This document shows, one piece after another, positions 1 through 12,896 of a DNA stretch of 64,000 nt. A program made the translations under genes and the position numbers. The notes beneath the pieces are model-generated. The model was not told where the DNA came from. It worked only from the letters and a program-made list of their open reading frames with translations, and searched no databases. The DNA is taken from NCBI GenBank assembly GCA_013399115.1, contig VXAA01004301.1, forward strand, positions 564,085 through 628,084, written 5' to 3'. This stretch comes from Anseranas semipalmata. Taxonomy: Eukaryota > Chordata > Aves > Anseriformes > Anseranatidae. Numbering within the stretch: position 1 is the stretch's first letter; the number at the start of each line of letters is the position of its first letter.

Positions 1-1838
1 CAAAAATTTGACTCAGGTGATTTGTAGTTGCCCATGATTCATGATTCCATTGTGTGGCAGGAGAGGCCAGCATCTCCCTTTCTTCATTTCTGTCTTGCTA
101 GGCTCAGCCAGATGGTTCAAAAAGGAAATGACAGCCTGAAACCAATCAGGGCTGAGCCACGTTTCAGAACTTAGATAACACAAGGAACATTATTTAAAAA
201 AAAAAAAAAAAAGTCCCTTTTGCTCAGTGACTTTTTAATTTCTCAGTGACTTTGCAAAACTGACTCAGGGGTCATCACATCAGTGGTAAGTCAGAAATGT
301 GGAAAAGCAATGCGAATTCTTTCCCTGTAGCAAAATGGCCTCAAAGACTACCAAAACTTTCGCTCCTATTTCATACAATTGTGCTGTAATCAGTAAGAAT
401 TTTAAATTATACTATCTGTAGTATAAGGTCATACCGCAGGAGTCTGGTGGCTTACGTGAGCCACAAAGTGCTGCCCAGGTAAGAGATTTGCAAAGAGAGG
501 CCGTTAAAGTCACCCAAACTTAGTGAGGAAATGGAGAAAGCTATGCTTTCAGATAGAGAGAAGTTCATATCACAAGCCAGCTGGCTGAGAGTAAATAGTT
601 TACACTTTTAAATCGGTGGTTATTTTAGGTGATATTTCTCTTTGTATCATGCAGTCACTATGAGAAGAGAGCATTAATTTCTAGAATATTTATACACTAA
701 TACACAAAGTATATTAAGGCCAAGAAGGAGAGTTTTCAAAAGCAGCAGCCTGACCTAAGCTAAGACAACTCACAGTCACAAGCCTTTTTAGGAGGTTTTG
801 AAAATCACAGCCAGAGGGTTTTGTTTTGTTTTGCTCTAAGCACAGACAGGAGTATAGACCTGCTAAGGTGTGGAGGAGGTGTCCCCTGAATGCATTATTG
901 GAGTGAATCTCCAAGGTGGCCAGCGGCTGCCTGGTTCTCATGCCAGGTTGTCCTGCCCTGACAAGGGGTGCAGCTTCTGTGACAAAGCACAACTTAAGGG
1001 ACCAGAAAGGCTGTAAAATAAAGTAATAAGGAACCAAATGAATTGTGTGGCAGCTGAGAAGCTTATTTAGAAATAATAGTTTTAAATTTCTTTGCCAAAA
1101 TCCCATGTAGGACCACCAGCATACAGAACCATCTTCATTGATGGGTACCTCAACCATGGTCACCTTCTGTGACATGGGGACAGTCCCAGGTCTCCTGAGC
1201 TGATCCACCTTTAAAGACCTCCCTCTGGTCTCTGGATTTGGTTCCTAATCTGTACAGTTATGTTCCTCTGTGGTTATTAGCGTCCATCAGGATGGGCACT
1301 GTTACAGGAAACCAGAGAGACAGATGGGTATTCTGAGTAGCATCCTGGAGAACGAGACAAAATTGGTAAGCCTGGTACTTCCAAGGGCACGTGGTTTGGA
1401 GACAGGACATTTAGTCCCTACAGATGATTTGCCAAATGTTTCTTATAAATCCCCTATCTAAAATGGTAAGATCTGTCAAAGATTTAGGATTTATAGCAGC
1501 TTAATAACCATAATAAATGACTGTATTAGCACAGAGAGAACATGCATAGGGTGATTAATAGATTTTTCTCAAAGTCAGATAAAAATGAACAGTAGAGGAA
1601 AGGAAAACCTTCATATTAACCCTGTGGGAGCTCCAGTATTAATTGGCACATAATCAGGTACAGCTGCTAATAATCATGCAGCTCTTTAAACCAACACATA
1701 TAGCACTGGCAATACAGCCTTAAGAGGCAGAGATTAGGGAGTATGCAAATATTCTTTGAAGTCCTGTTCAGGTTCCTGGATGAAAGTCATATTTTCTTAA
1801 GTTTACAAATGGCTGGTCCTAGGTTTGGTTTATGTCAA
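1..1838. other. Non-coding, no gene seen
   Basis: A+T-rich unique sequence with a 17-base A tract at 196-212. A 164-codon minus-strand open frame spans 714-1208. Its translation has no domain I recognise and its length is within chance for a window this size, so it is not called as a gene. No RNA gene or transposon is recognised. Confidence 0.6.
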
Positions 1839-1889
1839 GATCTGATAACGTTGGATTTGATAACTCATCTGATGGATCTGATAACTCAT
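1839..1889 (+). promoter_or_regulatory. Triple GATA-type motif cluster (candidate)
   Basis: Three near-identical units occur in 51 bases: GATCTGATAAC at 1839-1849, GATTTGATAACTCAT at 1854-1868 and GATCTGATAACTCAT at 1875-1889. Each contains TGATAA, which fits the WGATAR consensus bound by GATA zinc-finger factors. The last two units share a longer 15-base repeat with one mismatch, so the cluster may come from a small local duplication. Binding is inferred from the motif only. Confidence 0.3.
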
Positions 1890-4800
1890 ATTGCAAACCA
1901 TCTCTTCCCCTACTTGCAAGTCACTGAATAATATGTCAGAAGATATTTTTTTTTCCTGTGTTCTGTATCTTGATAATACTAGTCTTCAGAGCACCCAGTC
2001 ATCTTGATGGGATATTCTACAGGTTCTTTGTGGGATCTTATTTTACAGGATATTGCTGTCTTCTGGAGAAACAACATATCTCAGCTTGCCGGAGCTACTA
2101 CCAGGCCATACAACACCAGGCAAGTTCAAATATGAAAGTAAACTTAAGAAAGCAAATTGATTGTATAGCAACAAAGAATTAAGCTCTTGATTACAAGCTT
2201 GGAAGCAGTTACACATGCAGCAAAAAAGAAAAAAAAAAAAATCCCCAAAGATTTAAGAAACGTACAGTGACTCTAACAACAACTTCTTGTTTGAGCTGTC
2301 ACTTATGTTTTTTCTCTCAGCTATCAAAGTCAAGGGGCCAATTCATCACAACTCCCCCTCCATAGGACTGGCTTTCTGAGTAGACTGTCATCCTGGGGTT
2401 TCCATTAACCTTCATACTCAAGGGGTTCCTTGATTCTATTGAATGCAAACAAAACATCAAAGCCCTTTCTCAAGGACCCCTCTATTTCTTTACTCATTTA
2501 GGGTTTCTTGCCCTCCTGCAGACTTGGCGTAGCTGTTACATGTTACATAAGCATTAATGAGGTATCTTTAACACGAAGCATGACAGCTCTGCTTTGTGGA
2601 AAGAGTCACTGGAGTGCTGAGCCTTTCCTGTTCTTGTTAGAAGGTCAGCTGAATTGCATTTAGAAGTGTTGATGTATTTGTTTTAATTCCATAAATCTAC
2701 TTGTGTAACACTTATGTCTTTTGTCCTCATGACACTTTTACAGTGACCATGGAAGGCATTTTGCAACATGTTAATCATTTTAGGGTTTGTACTGCCAAAC
2801 AGATATCCCAGGGTTTTTATTACGTTGCTTTATGAATGGCTTTTGGGATGCATGAAACACCATTTCTTGCAATCAGCTAAAGCTGTGACACGTTTCATGT
2901 GTCTTTACAAAGCTAATCAGCAGCTGCATTTGTTTCTTCTCTCCGAAATACTGCTCTCCTTGGCTATGTTCCTCTTATGAATATTCATAAATGTGATATG
3001 AATTAAGTGTGAGAGATGTGCTCTCTACTCTTATTTGAGGTGCTTCCTTCTGTTCATGTCTGTAGCATGCGACTTTCTAATCTTCCTAAAGAAAAAGGAA
3101 AGGGATAAATGAGTAAATAGAGAGATGTGTAAAAGCTAGTGCTGGGTGTTGCCTGGCGACTAATAGCTGTCACAGCCAAATTAGTCAAGCTGCTCAGGAG
3201 ACACAGGTGGTTAGCAAATAGGGACATCACAAACAAGAAAGAGCAAGGAGGAGAGAGTAACTGAGTTTGGAAGAGGAGGCAAAGGTGAAACAGTTAGGGA
3301 GGTGTGGGCTAAAGTCCCTGAGGTAATCTTTCTTGTTTTTTTTTTTTTGTTGTTGTTGTTGATGTCTTTTTTGCTACAATAAGATAAAAAATGCCCTCAT
3401 TTTCTTCTTAGGCTGACCCCATAGTTTGCTTTTTCTGATAGAAGCATGAAGGGTTTGGCTGCGGGTTTTACAATTTTGTTCCAAATACATTATTTACTTG
3501 AGCAGAACTTGCTCTATTTTGTGCATTTCAAAGGTACAAGCACAGTAAAGAGTGCATGAAGTGAAATCAAAAGTGATATGAGGTAGGTCATAGAGAACCT
3601 CATGCTGACGTTGCTTATTAGGTATGTCTGTTTTGTGATTCTCTGCAAGCTCATTCAGAACAGGTACTAGGCAAATCCCTACACCTTGAAAAATATGCTT
3701 GGAAACATCTTCTACTTTTACCAGAAGTGATGTGTACACTTAATTCTGTTCTGCAATGTGCTAAAAGTGCTGTTTCCTCTTTAAAATATGCAGCAGCTTC
3801 TTATTTGCCTGCATAGTAATTTTACAGAAATGTTTTTCTTTTTTTTTTTCTTTTTTTTCTTTTCCCCCGAACAAGAAAACAGGAAATTGGCTTTTTATTG
3901 GAAGGAAAAAATAAATGTGAGGAAAAGAACAGAAAGCTGGGAAAATCTAGGGAGAATAAGAATAGGGTGTAAGAGAGTTATTGAAAACTTTGAAAGAAGT
4001 GTGTGTAGGAAACTGTCCTGAATTTGTGATTATGCTTTAAATACTGCCTCAACAATTCCTTGTATTTTCTAAAATGCTTTTGCCTAGGTTGTGTTTTAAA
4101 TTTATAAGATTTCTGCTTGTTTTTCAGTTTTCAAAAGTGCTATACTAAATAAATATGCCCTACCAAAGATACGACACAAATTGACTATGGGGTACTGCTA
4201 GTGATCTCATTTACAATAAAGCTAAACATGGGCTATTTTCATTTTTTTATTTTTAAAAACTTTATTCTGTGTTGTTTGGGGAAAAAAATCCCTAAACGTT
4301 GCTTCTTTATGCTAATTTAGAATTAGCAAGAGCTTAAAGCCTGATTGCTTTTGGAGTTTTTGGCAACTTCTGAAGATTGTGAGTTCTCGTGGCTTTTCTG
4401 AAGGTAAGAATAGCTACCATGCTTTCTTTCGGATAGAAGGAGAACCAGTAGGCTTCAGCTGACACTAAGGGATTTCCTTGAGTCTGTGGTTTTTGTGCAT
4501 ATGAACTGTCCTGTATGAAAATGGACTTTAATCACTCAAAAGATCAGATTTAGTGTCAGTTGGAAGCAAACAGACCTCTTTACCTCTGAAATGTAAGAGC
4601 GGTTCTGAATGTATCTTAACAGTACTGTAGTGTAATACACTGCAATTGAAGTAGAACCATTTGAGCTAAGAATGCAAGTTTTTTTTTTCCTAATAATTTA
4701 ATATACTTTTACTTGCTAAAGGTAGGTGCCATGGTTAAGATATAGATGATGCTATGAAATAATTCATGTCTCTCAGGAGTAGGCTCAGAAATAGAAAGCA

Positions 4801-6439
4801 TACTGAAGACAGTTAATTTCAGTCTTGTCAACAGATCTTGGGATAGTAGTATTGAACATTAAAGCAACAGATATGAAATGAACACAAAACTTCACTGGAA
4901 GCAACTGAAATAGATGGTTTAGTGCTTTTTTCCTGTCGGATGTTATAACAAGTTCACAATTGGAATGCAGGTGTCTGTGAGTTGGACCCTCTGGTAACTC
5001 TGACAGAGATCCTTGGTGTCACTGTTTCTGGCATCCTCAAGTTCTGGGACTCAAAAATAAAGCCCCAAATTATTATAGTAGCAAAATATGTAAATTATAA
5101 TTTGCATGAATTGAGCATAATACTTTGCTCATGCACTGGCCCCTTTGGAAACATAGCAGTAAGGCTGTTCTGTTTATTCATGGACAGCTTGGCTGTTTCA
5201 GACTGTCCATTGTACCTGCAAATAAGACTTGAGCTTTAAGACTAGAGATTCTGATAGTGTGGGATGGTTACTTTTCTCCTTTTTTTCTTTCTGTTTTTTT
5301 TTTTTTAAAGTCTAATTCCCCTCTTTCTGCTATGGCCCTCCATCCAAAAGGAGCCTTGAAATGGGATCACATTCTGTATGCATTTTTCTGTAACCCATGA
5401 AAAAGGAGCCTTTCCATTTGCTCTGTGCTCATCTTGCTACCCAGAAACTGTCTTTCTGATTAAGTTTTACATCATCATAAGAGCAAAAAATTATACCTTT
5501 CTTCTGCCTGTCCATGGAAACCTCAGTATGAATCCACCTGGGATGTAAGGATGGGGGAAAAAATTAATAAAATCTGGTTTCTATTGATGCAGGCAAGAAG
5601 CAGACAAGGTTAGCTGTTGCTTGCCATCCTAGACATCCTTTTCCTGGCATATGTCCTTCTACTAAGTCAGCTGTGGTCATGCAGAGAAGCATAAGTGCAT
5701 GGGGAGCTTGGGAGGGGTCCTCAGGTGTCACGGCAAAACCTGACACAGGATTATGGGTTTACCTGAGATGAGAAACACAATCAAATGTCTCATACTGGCT
5801 GATGTCATTCTGGGAATGAGGTTGTGAAGTGAGAAGAATGCTGCATGTCACACATTTGAAAGGAAAACCCTTTGCATCAGCAGCTTCAGCCTGGAGATGA
5901 GGTAGTGGTGCTGCTAAGTGTACAGCTCACAGGGAGGCCCAAACACAAAGCCTGAAAGCTGAAATCACAGGCAGCTGACTAGCAGTCTGTGGCATATAAA
6001 ATAAGAGTATATGGTTTTAGAAGAGTTTCTGATAGATATGCTGAACTGAGAGATGTTTTGATGGTAGGAGAATAGCCAAGGAACTTTTTTCTGTTTGCTT
6101 CCACTTTCTTCTTTTTGTCTCAGTTCCACATCACCTAACGCTTTCTTTGTGTTAATCACTTGGACAGCACCATCTACCAACCCGTAAGTCTCTCTTTTTC
6201 CACCTGCTTTCTTAAAGATTGGTTTCATGTTATGATCCACCGAAGTAACCCATCTAACACCTAGCTGCAGCGATTGCAGTAGCAGTTTCACAGTGCCGAC
6301 AAAATCCCATCAGAGCCGGAAATTGTTTTCTTTATGTGAGTGGCAAGGCAATTACTGAGCTGAGTGACATGGGTAGAGGAGTGCATTTACACTAGAAGCT
6401 ATTGCCACGGCAGAAACTTCTGGCAGGAAAGCAGTGGCT
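1890..6439. other. Non-coding, simple-sequence tracts only
   Basis: No gene recognised. It holds a T tract followed by four GTT units (3336-3360), an interrupted T/C-rich tract (about 3832-3868), and short A or T tracts near 2230, 4681 and 5294. Open frames are under about 110 codons and resemble no family I know. Confidence 0.6.
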
Positions 6440-6760
6440 GACTGACATCCTTTGGCTTATTATTATGGGCCTTGCGTAAATGAAGTAGAAGCAATGACTG
6501 TTGCCACGCTTCTAATCAACAAAGTGCTATGCCAGTAATTAGGTTTCCACTAACTCGTATCTCCCTTCTAGACATTAATTGGAGGAAGATATGCAGATTG
6601 CTGGTTAATAATAGAACAGTTATAGTTCTATAATCACTTTCTTGATGTTCATCAATTTGCTTGATTGCTTGTGTGGCAAACATTTGATCCTGCATGTGTC
6701 TATTTAGCCATCAGACAGTTTTATAAACCTCATTGTTTACCAAGTTAGCGACATCTTAAA
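6440..6760. promoter_or_regulatory. Candidate conserved non-coding element
   Basis: This stretch has the look of a vertebrate conserved non-coding element. It is complex, lacks simple repeats, and carries several homeodomain-type cores: TAATTAG near 6537, ATTAATTGG near 6574 and GGTTAATAATAG near 6604. CAAT and TGTGG-like motifs lie between them. No reading frame is maintained. The call rests on motif density and texture alone; conservation in other genomes has not been seen. Confidence 0.22.
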
Positions 6761-9127
6761 GTGCTGCAACTCTCGGAGCCTAATAGCAGCAAACATAGAA
6801 GTTTATTTTCTGAAATACGCAGAGTGGGGCCTTTCAAATAAAGCACCAGATTGTCCAAACCACATATGGATGTCAGGGATTGGAACAGTGTGAGCTGTAT
6901 GCTGAACCTATTTTAAACTCCCACTCGTGATTTCCAAATACAGCACCCTGTCAGAGAGCAGGCATAGAGAATTTTTGGAACTATAGTGCTCATGTAAATA
7001 AAAGCTCCAGAAATCTGGTTTGACAAAAGTGTTAATTATTATATTACCTGTTTATGGTGGTACAACTAAAATTGGAGCCTTATCGACAGATGTAATTAGA
7101 TGCAGATCATATGTATAATATTTCCTACCCAAAGAGGCCAAAAACTGCAGAGGTGTTCTTGTTGTTTTGTAAAAAGGGATACAGAGCTCTGGGAGAGGAG
7201 GAAATATCCATGTATTACACAGTGACAGATGCGTTCTGTCATTTAATGCCCCTTGTGGGCTATTTTGTGGCCCTGATGGCCACAGAAGCCAAATCTGAGT
7301 GAATTTTCCCCTACCTTTCAGTAGGCGTTGCTTACATGAGATCAGCTCTGCACTATCGCAGGTTTCAATCTGTTCTGCACCCACTCATTTGCAGCTGTCT
7401 GGAATATACCATCTGGCTGTATATTAACAAACTGCTAAGCCTGTTATTGAACTAGGGACCAAACATCCATCCTGGGTGCCTGGGTTTTAGTCAGTATATC
7501 AGCACTCTGTAGATGCTATGTAGTTGCAGACCTGTCCTCAGAATTTCTCTAAAGTGTGTTCTGCTCCCCTTATTCCTTGTAGACCAGAGATGAAGTATTC
7601 CAGCAGAGAGAGATAGACAATCCTTTTATAAAATAAGCTGTGTTATTAGGCTTAGCTAAGCTACTTTTTTGCACCTCCTGGGGAAAGAGAAAAGTACTTG
7701 GGAACAATCATAGCACAGGAGTGTGAACAGAATTCAGCAGCAATCCAAATGTATGTCTTATTTATACTAAAGTGAAATACTTTTTCTTTTCTCGTAACAG
7801 CTGATTTCAGATTTATACATGAAGCCTCTAGATAGTTCTGAGTTAATTAGGTGACCATCTTATACAGATGTTAGCTAGTTTAAAGTTTTGTGCCTTTGTG
7901 ATTAGATAGGATTGCTGAATACTGCCCTCCAGCCTCCATATCTATCAAGAAAAAAAGAACTTGCTTGATTCTAGTTTTTCCTGTTATATCTTCATACAGA
8001 TAACTCTCCATAAACTTGCAGCTTGTTTTTAATCAGTTCCTTGCAATGTCCTTTTGAGGGTAGGGGAATAATCAAGTAGCTGTGGACAGAAGTTTGAAAA
8101 TCCATGGCCCTGTGTGTCAGTGTCTGCTTTTTCCTGTTCCCAATTTGTTTGATTTTTCAGCAAACGATTAATTTTATGTTTGAATTTCTGCTTGAATTTG
8201 CACCATCAGAATATACCACATTAAGCAGTGACTTGGGAGTGGGTTCAGAGAGGGGCCACTTCCTTGAAGGCCAGCTGCTTGCCAGTAGCTCACAGTCAAT
8301 CCTGCAAGCAGTGTAAGCACTCACTGACATCTCTTCTTCCTTTTGGAGGTACTCAGTGTGGATGGGGTGGTAAAGAAAAACCTGACAACCTGATGTAAGG
8401 GAGAATCCCTTGTGCGAATAGTGCATCGATAAGCCAGGAGTTGCACCTTTCAAAAGCTGAAGTCTGTCTCCATGTCCTCTTGTATCCACAGTCTTGGGTA
8501 CCTGCTTCTGCATGCTTGTGTAGTACTTCCATGTGCTCAGCTGACAATTGAAGATTGGGTGGGGTTACATAGGTACATGTGTTTTGTGTACTGCTCTTTG
8601 TAAGCACTTGAGCATGGCGCACAAAAGCAGATGTACAGAAAACATATGAACTACATGCAACATCTTAGGCTCCCAAAGAGGAATGGACATGCAGGAAACA
8701 CTGTCAACTAGCCTTCGAACACTTGAGATAGACCTGAGAGAGATGGTTGTTTCTTTGGTTTGTTTGTTTTGCATCTTATTTAATCTTTCCTTGAATTAAG
8801 GAAAATGGCGAGAACCTCCAAGCTACCTTTGAAAAGGCTTCCAAGTATAGTACACTGCTTACTGAAACTTTGTTTGAAATGGCTTCTTACTCTCTATGAA
8901 AAATAAATTTTTCAGAATAGTAACTGGACATGAAGGTTTCCATTTTTTTTAACTTTCCATGTGATTACATCTGTCACATTAATAAAGATGCTTTCAGTAA
9001 AAAAATAACATACTAAAGGATTGATGTAGTCTTATAGTGTATGAATAGTGGAAGAATGTTTCTGAATGAGTTGATAGGAGGAATGTGCATCGTGGACTTT
9101 GGAAAGGAAAGTGACATCCAAGGAGCT
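6761..9127. other. Non-coding, no gene seen
   Basis: Unique A+T-rich DNA. Overlapping open frames at 7052-7384 and 8157-8774 are short, lie on opposite strands of one another, and have no recognisable domain. No transposon or RNA gene is recognised. Confidence 0.6.
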
Positions 9128-9470
9128 AACAGTGGTTCACTGCCCTTAACACTGGAAGTCTTTCCACAATCTCCTTTGAATCTTTTCTGTTATAAATCAA
9201 GCTTCTTCCTTCTCTCATCCACCAGTCTGGTCTTCTTTTGGCAGGTGTTCTATAAATACTTGAAGAGTATTGCCATGTCCTCCCTCTTTTTTTTTTTTTT
9301 TTTTTTCTCTTGGGATTCATCAAATCCAGTTTGTATCTCATGTTTTCTAGGTCTCTGGTTATTTTTCTAACTCTTCTTTGCACTCTGTCCAGCTGAGCTA
9401 TCTACCTCTCAAAGTAAATAAGCCCAGAATTGTGATACTTGAATCTGAAGCTGTGAAGACACGAGATCAG
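9128..9470 (-). mobile_element. CR1-clade LINE relic, ORF2 C-terminal fragment
   Basis: Read on the minus strand, about 9470 down to 9128 resembles the C-terminal end of CR1-type non-LTR retrotransposon ORF2. The clearest block is LDRVQRRVRKITRDLEN (near 9340-9391), which follows the family pattern LERVQRRATKMIRGLEN. Upstream, a degenerate Y-x(6)-Y segment matches the usual 'LEYCVQFWAPHY' region. Downstream, in a shifted frame, EDMAILFKYL matches the 'GDLIAVFKYL' block, followed by RKKLDL and KEIVERLP-like pieces in the expected order. There are several stops (for example between the FER and IAQLDR residues) and at least two frame changes, so the copy is dead and old. Only about 115 codons remain; the reverse transcriptase core, the 5' end and the 3' repeat are missing. 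Family order and motif spacing are from established knowledge of CR1. The exact subfamily cannot be told. Confidence 0.82.
9287..9306. repeat. Poly(T) tract inside the LINE relic
   Basis: Twenty T residues, reading as lysine AAA codons on the LINE strand. The tract sits where CR1 ORF2 normally encodes a Lys/Arg-rich stretch between the QRR block and the FKYL block. It therefore looks like an A-run that expanded in place rather than a separate poly(A) tail. Confidence 0.7.
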
Positions 9471-12400
9471 TTGCAAACATCTTTAAATGTGAATTCTATC
9501 TATACAGAGATTTAAAACACTTCATAGGTAAAATTGGTGTATTTGTCTAACAGTTTTCAATCTGCAATTAAACCCATAGCTATACACATTTTGTGTAGAT
9601 TTCGTGTAGATTTAGATGATGCTGAATGGTATTTATAAGGCTTGTTTCACCTGCATCACCGTTCCTGTAAGATCACAGTGTCTTAAAGTTTTGTGATCTC
9701 TCAAGTAATATCCTTACAGATAGGAAAGTACTATTATCTCCCCGGAGATGGAGTACTCTCCCCGGAGGTGGAATTTCAGCTTCTCATTTAACTTAAAGAT
9801 ACCAGAGTCGGTTCCCGGTATTGTCAGGGGGAGAGACCACTACCTTAAGAGGACAGTTCAGCCTGCTTGCTATGTCATATAAAAAGAGCCTTGAAGAATT
9901 ACAGTCCTAGCTGAAGTATGCCATTGTTATCTTAAAAGATAAATGAGGGCCACAGGCTTAATGCCTCAATCATATGGAAAAACTGCAGCCCGTGTCACGA
10001 GACTATCTTTATTCCACTAAATTGAAGCAAACTGTGATTTAAGTAATCTTTGTATGCAGTGATGCTCCATAAAATGACTATAGAAAATGAAAGAGATCTA
10101 GTCCAATGCTGAAAGCCAGAAAATGAGTTGTGTGGTAGTTCTGTTGCCGGGTATTGCAGAACCAGTTAATCACAGTGGAGACTTCCGTTTTAGGAGAGAA
10201 GAAACATTGTTTTGGGCCAGTACTGAGAATTTTCATTTTGATTAAAGGCATTATTCTGAAAGCTCTGGGGTCTTAAGGCTCTTATTAACAGCACACAGAA
10301 CTGTGTAAATTTAAAAAAAAAAAAAAANGGTAACAGCTGCCCATAACGTTTTGAGCCAACAGGCCTGAGCATCTTCTCTCTTTCTTCTTCATCCTTGCCT
10401 TCAGCTGATAACATACAGTTTATTTGTCATGCAGCCAACCCGGCCTACCATATGCTTAAAAAGTCTTTTCCCCACTCGTCTCTGGTGCAAGCATAAGCTG
10501 TGTGCGCCATGTTCTGGTAGAGGTAGGAAACTCCCTCAGGAAATGTATGTGTTAAAAGGGAACAGACTGTTGATTAAAATGTCACTGCAGACTTCAAAAT
10601 GTTGGCCTGGATATTTCTGGTATCTCCAGACCATGCCAAAACACCTTCAGATCCCTCCAGATGTAACATGCTCTGTAAATATTAACTGTTCATGCAATTC
10701 CTTGAAAAATAATAAAAAGATATCCTTCCCTTTCCTCTCCAGGCTTTCTACTCTCTTCCTGATTATCTGGATTACTTTTCTCTTTCCTATGTGACGATTG
10801 TTTTGTATCATTTAACTTCCTTGCAGTTCAAAGGAAGATGTCTAATTCAAATATTAAGGTATCTGTTGAGATCAGATGATACTTAGCTGAAACAGGAATA
10901 TGAAGAAGTTATTGATGTATTTTAAAGATTTTAAAGAAAATAAGCTTTCTTTTTCTACTACGAACAACACCTCATAACCTGAAGGGGGGGAAGGAATTTT
11001 CCCCATCCAAATGGTTCTCCTCCACCTTCACCCTTGCTTGTGCTGAGCTTCTCACGTGAATAATGTTACTACTTTTTCCAAAATATCATGCTTGTTTTAT
11101 TAGGTAATTGTGCTCTTTCTGTTGTGTACCATTAGGCATGTGCATATTTTCCTGTCACACTCCTCAGGTATCTCAGGTACAGTTTTGATAGATGATGTAT
11201 TTTCAAACTTTCACTGAAATTTTTATTCTGATTTATACTGGCTGCTGAGCATCCCAGAAGTGACATTTTCTTGCTTTTGGTCACCTTTAAGTAATCCTGA
11301 CCTGAGAGTTTAGTGGTGTACAGGACTAGTGCAGGGTCTCAGTACAGGCATGAACAGATTCACAGGAACTGGTTTTCTAGGCAAGAGTCCATTCAAAAGA
11401 TGCTATATCATAGGCTGGATATAACGCTTTCTTACTCCAGCAGAGAATCTGTTGAATGTTTCATGTCTGTTAGATGATTCATATCTTCAGATCTCTGGAC
11501 AAAAAGCTGAAATCTCTAGCCATTTCCCTAGAGGGTAACTTCACTTTTCATAGGTACTGAGGAGTTTCCTCAGGCTGCAGTTCAGCAGGAACCTGCTTTT
11601 CAACTTCAAAACAGCTATAAAAGCCACGGATGGGGGAGATGTGAAATATTCTTGAAAGCAAAGAAGAGAAATTTATTTGCCCATTAGAGTAAACTTCTGT
11701 CCTCTAGCCATTCCCTGCATGTCCCCAACAGGAAACACTAAAATTAAGTAATTTTCCTGATATCAAGGGAAAATGCAGTATCAAGGAGCATTAGTTTGTG
11801 TATTGTTATTGTTACTTAAGTATAAAGATACAGATTAGGAGAAGATTCCCTGTACATTGCTCAGAGTAATCAGTCCTAGTTACTGATAGACTGTGAATTT
11901 TGTTGGAATGATTGTGCTTAGCTGTTCTGTGTCAAATAAACTTAATCCCTTTTGCAAAAGGATGCTACCCAGCCTACTCAGTGTCTTCAGGACCTCTGAG
12001 GATGACACATCTTTCTTTTTGAGGTTGCATAAGTTAATCAAGGAAACTTGTTAAAGCAACTTGTTTTTGTGAACGTTTTCGTTCCCAGTATCACAAAATG
12101 TACTGTAGCAGTTTCCTCTTTAGTCTATTTTTTTCCTTGCATCCCTAAATAACTCTGTCATTCATGCTGCAGCTTTGCAAATCTGATAACTTTTTTTGAA
12201 CATTTACTATTCTGCATTGAGAGAGGACAAAGATTTCATTCAGCAGAAGTTTAGTGATTCCACCACAGAACGACGTACTAACTTCTAGCTGACAATTAGC
12301 CTTTTTTAATAATAAAAATATTTTTCCGAGTGCTATGATAGTTTGCATTATAGCCCTCAGATTCTGGATTATATCAGGTGTGAATACTAGTGGGGTGTAT

Positions 12401-12785
12401 GTCTCGTATAAAATCTACTGAGCAGTCAAAGAGGACTGCTTCCATTTACATCAGTAGGTATCACAATCATTAATTCCACTTTCATTTAAGCTTTTGTCTC
12501 AAAAGAGTGTATGACCTTCTGTGTGCTGCGTTTTGGTGGTGTATGCCAGGACTCCTTTCCTTGAGATGGACTAGTTGTGTCCTCAGCTTCAACAGTGACA
12601 TGTCTGTCTTTTGTGGCCGTTCCATCCTGTTGGAATACAGCAATACCCTCAAGGCATCCCGAACTCTGTCAATACAGAGGCAAAAGAGGAAAGAGAAAAG
12701 GGGTACCTCTAAGTAGAACTAAATAGTAAGAAGATAGATAGATGTGTGCGCTTTCACAGTGTTTCTACATTGTTAACATTCTTTT
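9471..12785. other. Non-coding with small tandem repeats
   Basis: No gene recognised. It includes an 11-bp tandem pair, GTGTAGATTTC then GTGTAGATTTA (9593-9614), and an A15 tract at 10313-10327 followed by an unresolved base at 10328. Open frames up to 121 codons (10429-10794) show no known domain. Confidence 0.6.
9738..9777 (+). repeat. 20-bp tandem duplication
   Basis: The 15-mer CTCCCCGGAGATGGA (9738-9752) recurs as CTCCCCGGAGGTGGA (9758-9772), one mismatch apart and offset by exactly 20 bases. The unit is GC-rich in an otherwise A+T-rich stretch. Confidence 0.75.
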
Positions 12786-12829
12786 TATATATATATATAT
12801 ATATATATATAAATATTTTATATATATAT

Positions 12830-12864
<35 letters not shown>
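12786..12864. repeat. (TA)n microsatellite
   Basis: An almost pure TA dinucleotide array, interrupted by an AAATATTTTA segment near 12811 and a CAC at 12831-12833. An unresolved base follows at 12879, consistent with difficult sequencing. Such arrays are length-variable. Confidence 0.95.
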
Positions 12865-12865
<1 letters not shown>

Positions 12866-12896
12866 CGCGTCTCTCAATNTTCCAACCAACTAAAAA

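Noticed and set aside
714..1208. 164-codon minus-strand open frame, the longest outside the gap
   Set aside because: A few frames of this length are expected by chance in 64 kb read six ways. The translation has no recognised domain, and no splice or promoter context supports it.
10092..10125. GATCTAGTCCAATGC, similar to the ATCTAGTCCAAC word near CR1 3' ends
   Set aside because: Only about 12 bases agree and the typical CR1 3' repeat is absent.
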